From an uncultured Eubacteriales bacterium (GTDB taxonomy: Bacteria > Bacillota > Clostridia > Oscillospirales > CAG-272): a stretch of 17,100 nucleotides of DNA. Positions 13,989 through 17,100 of the stretch are shown in pieces. The notes beneath the pieces were generated by a model that saw only the letters and a list, made by a program, of their open reading frames with translations, was not told where the DNA came from and ran no database searches. Position numbers and translations under genes: made by a program. Position 1 is the stretch's first letter. Each line of letters starts with the position of its first letter. The stretch lies in the NCBI GenBank assembly GCA_934401725.1, contig CAKRSS010000040.1:1-17100 (forward strand). The letters run 5' to 3'.

Positions 13989-15728
13989 GCCACTGATAAC
14001 ATTGACACGAAAAACCTTATCGGCTTGGTTTTTTGCCGACTGAACCACCACAGAATTGTATTTTTCTGCGGTTCTTTCGATATTCTCCGTGTCCCCGTTA
14101 AAATTTGCGATTTCCTCCGCTTGCGCTTCACCGTCGCACCGCAGGAGCGCGTCCACATCATTTCTCAGCTTTATCTCGATGCGGTTTTCATATACGATGA
14201 TGCGGTCAACAATCAGCCCGATGTCGCGCTTGTCCAGCTTCTCTTTGCTCAGGATATCGTGGAAGATGTCCAGCACCGTTTTTGCATGGCGGTTGGCTCT
14301 GATGATGGTATTTCTCGTATCTGCTGTCATGGCAATCTGATTTTCCAGCCCGTGAATCCGGTTGGCGCTTTCCTCGATCAGCGCGTCGTAGGTTTCCATG
14401 ATGACATCCTCGTTTCCTTTTGCGCGGGCGAGGTCGCGGGATTTTTGCCGCATCAGGATTTTGAGTGAATCCTTCTCCTGCTCGATGAGCTTTGAAAGCT
14501 CATCCGCAGCTTTGGCGCTGTCCTTCACCGCATTCGGTTCGAAGCTGATTTCGGATTCCAGTTGTTTTATCATTTTTTCGGAGTTTTCGCAGACCTTGGC
14601 GATGTACCGTTTCAGCTCACGGTCAAGCACATCCACGCGGATGTGATGTGTCGTGCATCCGGCTTTGCCGCGCGTGTGATATGTTCCGCAGATATAGGCG
14701 TCGGCAAGGTCGGGACGGCTGCGCGAGAACATAGGCGAGCCGCAGTCGCCGCAGAAGAGGTAGCCGGAGTAGTTGTTGGCGTACTTTTTCTGACCGCGGT
14801 AGTGGGTGGTTGCGCGCTGCTTCAGCAACTCCTGCGCAACGGCAAAGGTGCGGTAGTCGACAATCGGCTCGTGGTGGTTTTCGAATACGATATGCTGGCT
14901 TTCGTCAAGCGGAACATCGTTTCCGTTTATCTTTTTCCGCTTGAATTTGTGCTGGCGCAGTGTGCCGATATAGAAATCATTGCAGAGAATTTCGGAGACG
15001 GTCACGATGCTCCAGGATTCTTTGACCTTTCCTTTATATTCATCGCCCTGCGCTTCCTTGCGGGCTTTTTCCCGCATTCGCGGTGTGGGGATATGCTCGT
15101 CTGTCAGATGGTTTGCAATCTTTTTGTAGCCCCAGCCGTCGATATAATAGTTGAATATGCGCCGCACTACCTCGGCAGACGGCTCGTCAATTTCAAAGGT
15201 CATCTTTTTGGAGTTTGTAATCACATAGCCGAACGGAACCGAACATATCCACTCGCCCTTTGACTGCCGTGAGGCAATGACATCGGACACCTTGCGGCTG
15301 GTGTCGGTGACGGGCATTTCGTTGACGAAGAAGTAGAGCTTGATCTTCATCCAGTCGTCGATGTGATCTTGGTAGTAGTCCACCCCGTCGCCGATGGCAA
15401 TGATGCGGATATCGCGCTCGGCGAGATCCTCAAATTCGGCAAGTCCCTTGCCGGTTCTTCGCGAGAAACGGCTCAGATCCTTGATGATAAGTATATCGTA
15501 TTCGCGCTGCATGAGCTTTTCGCGCATACGCATGTAATCGGGGCGTTGCTCGAAGGTGTAGCCCGATTTGTCACGATCCTCGAAGTAATCGACCGTGCTT
15601 GTCGGAAAGTGCAGACGGCAGTATTCGTCAATGATCGCCTTCTGGTTTTCGATACTCGTGTTATCGCGGTCAAGCTCCAGGTCAACGGAGATTCGCGTGT
15701 ACGCGGCAATGCGGAATCTTTCAACCAT
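13521..15728 (-). CDS. Large serine recombinase fused in frame to C-terminal SpoVT
   Basis: A 735-residue chimaera. The resolvase catalytic domain (about 6-150) has the nucleophile Ser14 in AAYTRIS and the later LSRFSRR motif. The recombinase domain follows (about 165-280), then a zinc ribbon with C326, C329, C347 and C358, and coiled-coil segments (about 370-500). Such enzymes integrate or excise mobile DNA at short att sites. From residue 581 (GDPLEIY) to the end the sequence is SpoVT: motifs GDPLEIYTDREGEVI, KKYSPIGEL, VICDRD and TAAGFLGKQ match Bacillus SpoVT from about residue 31 onward, without its AbrB-like DNA-binding start. Base composition changes at the junction: G+C-rich after it, lower before it. 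ATG at 15728 was chosen because an upstream GTG overlaps the ribosome site AAAGGAG (15740-15746). Function as a fusion is unknown; insertion into spoVT is the likely origin. Confidence 0.9.
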   Translation of the reverse strand: MVERFRIAAYTRISVDLELDRDNTSIENQKAIIDEYCRLHFPTSTVDYFEDRDKSGYTFEQRPDYMRMREKLMQREYDILIIKDLSRFSRRTGKGLAEFEDLAERDIRIIAIGDGVDYYQDHIDDWMKIKLYFFVNEMPVTDTSRKVSDVIASRQSKGEWICSVPFGYVITNSKKMTFEIDEPSAEVVRRIFNYYIDGWGYKKIANHLTDEHIPTPRMREKARKEAQGDEYKGKVKESWSIVTVSEILCNDFYIGTLRQHKFKRKKINGNDVPLDESQHIVFENHHEPIVDYRTFAVAQELLKQRATTHYRGQKKYANNYSGYLFCGDCGSPMFSRSRPDLADAYICGTYHTRGKAGCTTHHIRVDVLDRELKRYIAKVCENSEKMIKQLESEISFEPNAVKDSAKAADELSKLIEQEKDSLKILMRQKSRDLARAKGNEDVIMETYDALIEESANRIHGLENQIAMTADTRNTIIRANRHAKTVLDIFHDILSKEKLDKRDIGLIVDRIIVYENRIEIKLRNDVDALLRCDGEAQAEEIANFNGDTENIERTAEKYNSVVVQSAKNQADKVFRVNVISGGDPLEIYTDREGEVIFKKYSPIGELAAFAGQYAETLHKTCSLAVVICDRDAVIACSGVPRKEYVDKTLSDELEAIIEGRALYMWREGGQRLPVIADSENHYISCAMPIISEGDIIGCVASVAEADGERPRDILGSEVESKLIQTAAGFLGKQLES
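13992..14004. repeat. 13-bp direct repeat, junction copy
   Basis: ACTGATAACATTG lies immediately on the recombinase side of the spoVT junction, and its identical direct copy is at 15755-15767. It is a candidate for part of the attachment site or a recombinase-binding half-site. Direct recombination between the two copies would not restore spoVT, because the joined frame meets TGA just upstream and no SpoVT N-terminus is there. Confidence 0.6.
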
Positions 15729-15754
15729 ATTGATAATCACTCCTTTGATATATT

Positions 15755-15767
15755 ACTGATAACATTG
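15755..15767. repeat. 13-bp direct repeat, promoter copy
   Basis: An identical copy of the 13992-14004 sequence overlaps the -10 box of the recombinase promoter. An inverted TGTTATCA at 15817-15824 mirrors its TGATAACA part on the other side of the promoter. A bound recombinase could therefore occlude its own promoter; that is inference. Confidence 0.55.
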
Positions 15768-15792
15768 TATCACAGAACCCGCCCGCTGTCAA
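15764..15792 (-). promoter_or_regulatory. Sigma-A promoter of the recombinase gene
   Basis: On the minus strand TTGACA (15787-15792), a 17-bp spacer and TACAAT (15764-15769) give one deviation from consensus. The start codon is about 36 bases downstream. It reads away from the ATPase promoter. Confidence 0.82.
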
Positions 15793-15828
15793 TGAGATAT
15801 TTGCAAAGACATGAATTGTTATCATTTG

Positions 15829-15843
15829 CCGTGGAATTTTGAA
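15829..15843 (-). repeat. Inverted extra copy of the 23-bp repeat core
   Basis: On the minus strand TTCAAAATTCCACGG matches the first 15 bases of the 15977 repeat at 13 positions. It lies upstream of the recombinase -35, so both divergent genes may carry the same binding site. Confidence 0.45.
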
Positions 15844-15867
15844 ATTAACAAGGCGCGATTCGCCGGC

Positions 15868-15899
15868 TTATTTCAATAAAACACGATTTTTTGAAATAA
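15868..15899. repeat. 9-bp inverted repeat in the divergent spacer
   Basis: TTATTTCAA (15868-15876) and TTGAAATAA (15891-15899) are perfect complements across 14 bases. An isolated TATAAT at 15946-15951 lies further right, without a good -35. The stretch has no gene and is strongly A+T-rich. Confidence 0.5.
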
Positions 15900-15976
15900 A
15901 GAAGTTTATGATTTCAACTTTTGCTGACTTTTGAGGTCAACGTGCTATAATAAGCGTGGCATTTTCATTGCTGTAA

Positions 15977-16068
15977 TTCAAAATCTCACGGAATGAATAT
16001 TCAAAATTATACCGAATGAAATTTCAAAATCTCGCGGAATAGACTTGCAAAATATCAAGGAATGGGTT
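15977..16068 (+). repeat. Four tandem 23-bp iteron-like repeats
   Basis: Units start at 15977, 16000, 16023 and 16046 with an exact 23-bp period. The shared core is CAAAAT at positions 3-8 and GGAAT or CGAAT at about 14-18, with variable bases between. The fourth unit contains the -35 of the ATPase promoter. There are no spacers, so this is not CRISPR. Tandem operators for a dedicated regulator, or replication-type iterons, are the options. Confidence 0.8.
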
Positions 16069-16073
16069 ATAAT
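16045..16073 (+). promoter_or_regulatory. Sigma-A promoter of the ATPase gene
   Basis: TTGCAA (16045-16050), a 17-bp spacer and TATAAT (16068-16073) lie 33 bases before the ATG. The promoter sits inside the last of the four tandem repeats, so anything binding those repeats would control it directly. Confidence 0.8.
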
Positions 16074-16105
16074 ATATGTGAAAAACAATCCGGAGGTATT
16101 TTGTT

Positions 16106-17100
16106 ATGAAAAAAATCGCTGAACCATCGAAATACAAACCACGTGTTATCGACAGCGCAGTTTGCAGATATTTGTCCACCTTCGGCGCGGTGTGTATCGA
16201 AGGTCCCAAGTGGTGCGGGAAAACATGGACTTCTTCATTTCACAGCAAAAGTGAGTTCTTAATCGGTGATCCTGCAAACAATTTTCAGAACCGTGCATTG
16301 GCGGAAATATCTCCGTCCATTGTTCTGGAAGGCGAAACGCCGCGTCTGCTTGACGAGTGGCAGGAGGTTCCCTCAATCTGGGATGCGGTTCGGTACACGG
16401 TTGACGGTCGGGCGGAAAAGGGGCAGTTTATTCTGACCGGCTCCTCCACACCAAAACGCAAAGGAGTTCTTCACAGCGGTGCCGGCAGAATCGGAAGATT
16501 GCGCATGCGCACAATGTCTCTTTATGAGTCCGGTGAATCCAGTGGCACTGTTTCATTGGAAGAGGTATGCAACGGCAAGATTACCCCGGCAATGACAGGC
16601 GAGGTCAGTCTGCGTGACCTTGCGTATTATACGGTGCGCGGAGGGTGGCCCGGAAATCTGAATGTTGCACCGGAAAATGCTTCTCTGTTGCCGCAATCCT
16701 ACCTTGATGCCATACTTGACGATGATTCACAGAGCATTGACGGCAAAAAATATGATGTGGCAAAAATGCGTCTTCTTCTGCGCTCCCTTGCCCGCAACGA
16801 AAGCACAACGGCTACCAAGAAAAAACTGCTGAACGATATCCGCGAATTTGATGATGAAGCAATCGATATGGACACGATAGCCACGTATCTGGATGTTTTC
16901 AACCGTCTTTTTCTGCTTGACAACCAACTTCCTTTTTCCGCAAATATCCGTTCTTCCGTTCGCGTGAAGCAAGCCGAGAAAAGACATTTCTGCGATCCCG
17001 CGCTCGCCTGCGCCTTGCTGAAAGCCACTCCGGATAAACTGATCGGCGACCTTGAAACCTTTGGATTTCTGTTTGAAGCTCTGGTGGAACGCGATCTGAA
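16106..17100 (+). CDS. AAA_14/DUF4143 ATPase, partial at the right edge
   Basis: An open frame of at least 331 codons that leaves the window without a stop. Walker A is GPKWCGKT (33-40), Walker B RLLDEW (80-85, D83/E84) and a sensor-like strand FILTGSS is at 108-114; this is the AAA_14 type of P-loop ATPase. The DUF4143 C-terminal region begins near 170 (DLAYYTVRGGWPGN) and includes RHFCDPALACALL near 295-308. The ATG has CGGAGG nine bases upstream. The cellular role of this widespread family is poorly known, and members are often found in accessory regions. It diverges from the recombinase gene and may be cargo of the same element; the window does not decide this. Confidence 0.9.
   Translation, partial: MKKIAEPSKYKPRVIDSAVCRYLSTFGAVCIEGPKWCGKTWTSSFHSKSEFLIGDPANNFQNRALAEISPSIVLEGETPRLLDEWQEVPSIWDAVRYTVDGRAEKGQFILTGSSTPKRKGVLHSGAGRIGRLRMRTMSLYESGESSGTVSLEEVCNGKITPAMTGEVSLRDLAYYTVRGGWPGNLNVAPENASLLPQSYLDAILDDDSQSIDGKKYDVAKMRLLLRSLARNESTTATKKKLLNDIREFDDEAIDMDTIATYLDVFNRLFLLDNQLPFSANIRSSVRVKQAEKRHFCDPALACALLKATPDKLIGDLETFGFLFEALVERDL

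Noticed and set aside
15729..15740. GTG start at 15740 for the recombinase
   Set aside because: The GTG shares its first base with the AAAGGAG ribosome site, so the ATG at 15728 with an 11-base gap is the usable start.
13992..15767. Excision between the two 13-bp repeats as the event that restores spoVT
   Set aside because: The joined frame reads TGA five codons before GGC-GGC-GAC, and the sequence right of 15767 encodes no SpoVT N-terminus. The real second attachment site must be elsewhere.
15977..16068. CRISPR array
   Set aside because: The four 23-bp units are directly adjacent without spacers, and no cas gene is nearby.

Overview
The window looks like a chromosomal segment of an anaerobic, spore-forming member of the Clostridia, probably a G+C-rich gut or environmental Oscillospirales-type lineage. 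The basis is an oxygen-detoxification set typical of strict anaerobes (flavodiiron protein, reverse rubrerythrin, PerR-type Fur regulator), a spoVT (sporulation) fragment, strong AGGAGG-type ribosome binding sites, and near-consensus sigma-A promoters that almost all have 17-bp spacers. Intergenic DNA is rich in long hairpin repeats. No tRNA, rRNA or CRISPR array was recognised.

Layout. 1-688: gene-free, hairpin-rich repeat DNA. 689-3673: an oxidative-stress cluster of a flavodiiron protein fused to flavin reductase and rubredoxin-like domains, then perR and a reverse rubrerythrin. Fur/PerR-like operators sit just downstream of both -10 boxes, so the three genes look like one PerR regulon. 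3717-4777: a small XRE repressor and a divergent, A+T-richer gene for a membrane-anchored unknown, with two identical-type 14-bp palindromes over the promoter. 4814-6867: a secreted protein with two Listeria-Bacteroides (Flg_new-like) repeats. 6868-7899: about 1 kb without genes, made of a large inverted repeat and several hairpin repeats. 7900-9192: an M42 metallopeptidase with a 170-bp MITE-like palindrome in its leader. 9216-11312: a membrane protein of unknown function and a Gfo/Idh/MocA oxidoreductase, probably an operon. 11377-12444: an EamA/DMT transporter. 12466-13425: a lipoprotein.

13521-15792 is the most striking part. It holds a large serine recombinase whose reading frame runs without a stop into the C-terminal roughly 154 residues of SpoVT, entering at the GDPLEIY motif. 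The DNA-binding N-terminus of SpoVT is replaced by the recombinase. This is the arrangement expected if a serine-recombinase element had inserted inside spoVT, as the skin element does in sigK. The missing 5' part of spoVT is not in the window and would lie beyond the right edge. A 13-bp direct repeat occurs exactly at the junction and again over the recombinase promoter.

15829-17100: a regulatory region with four tandem repeats at an exact 23-bp period overlapping the promoter of an AAA/DUF4143 ATPase gene that runs off the window. This ATPase may be cargo of the same element, but the window cannot show it.
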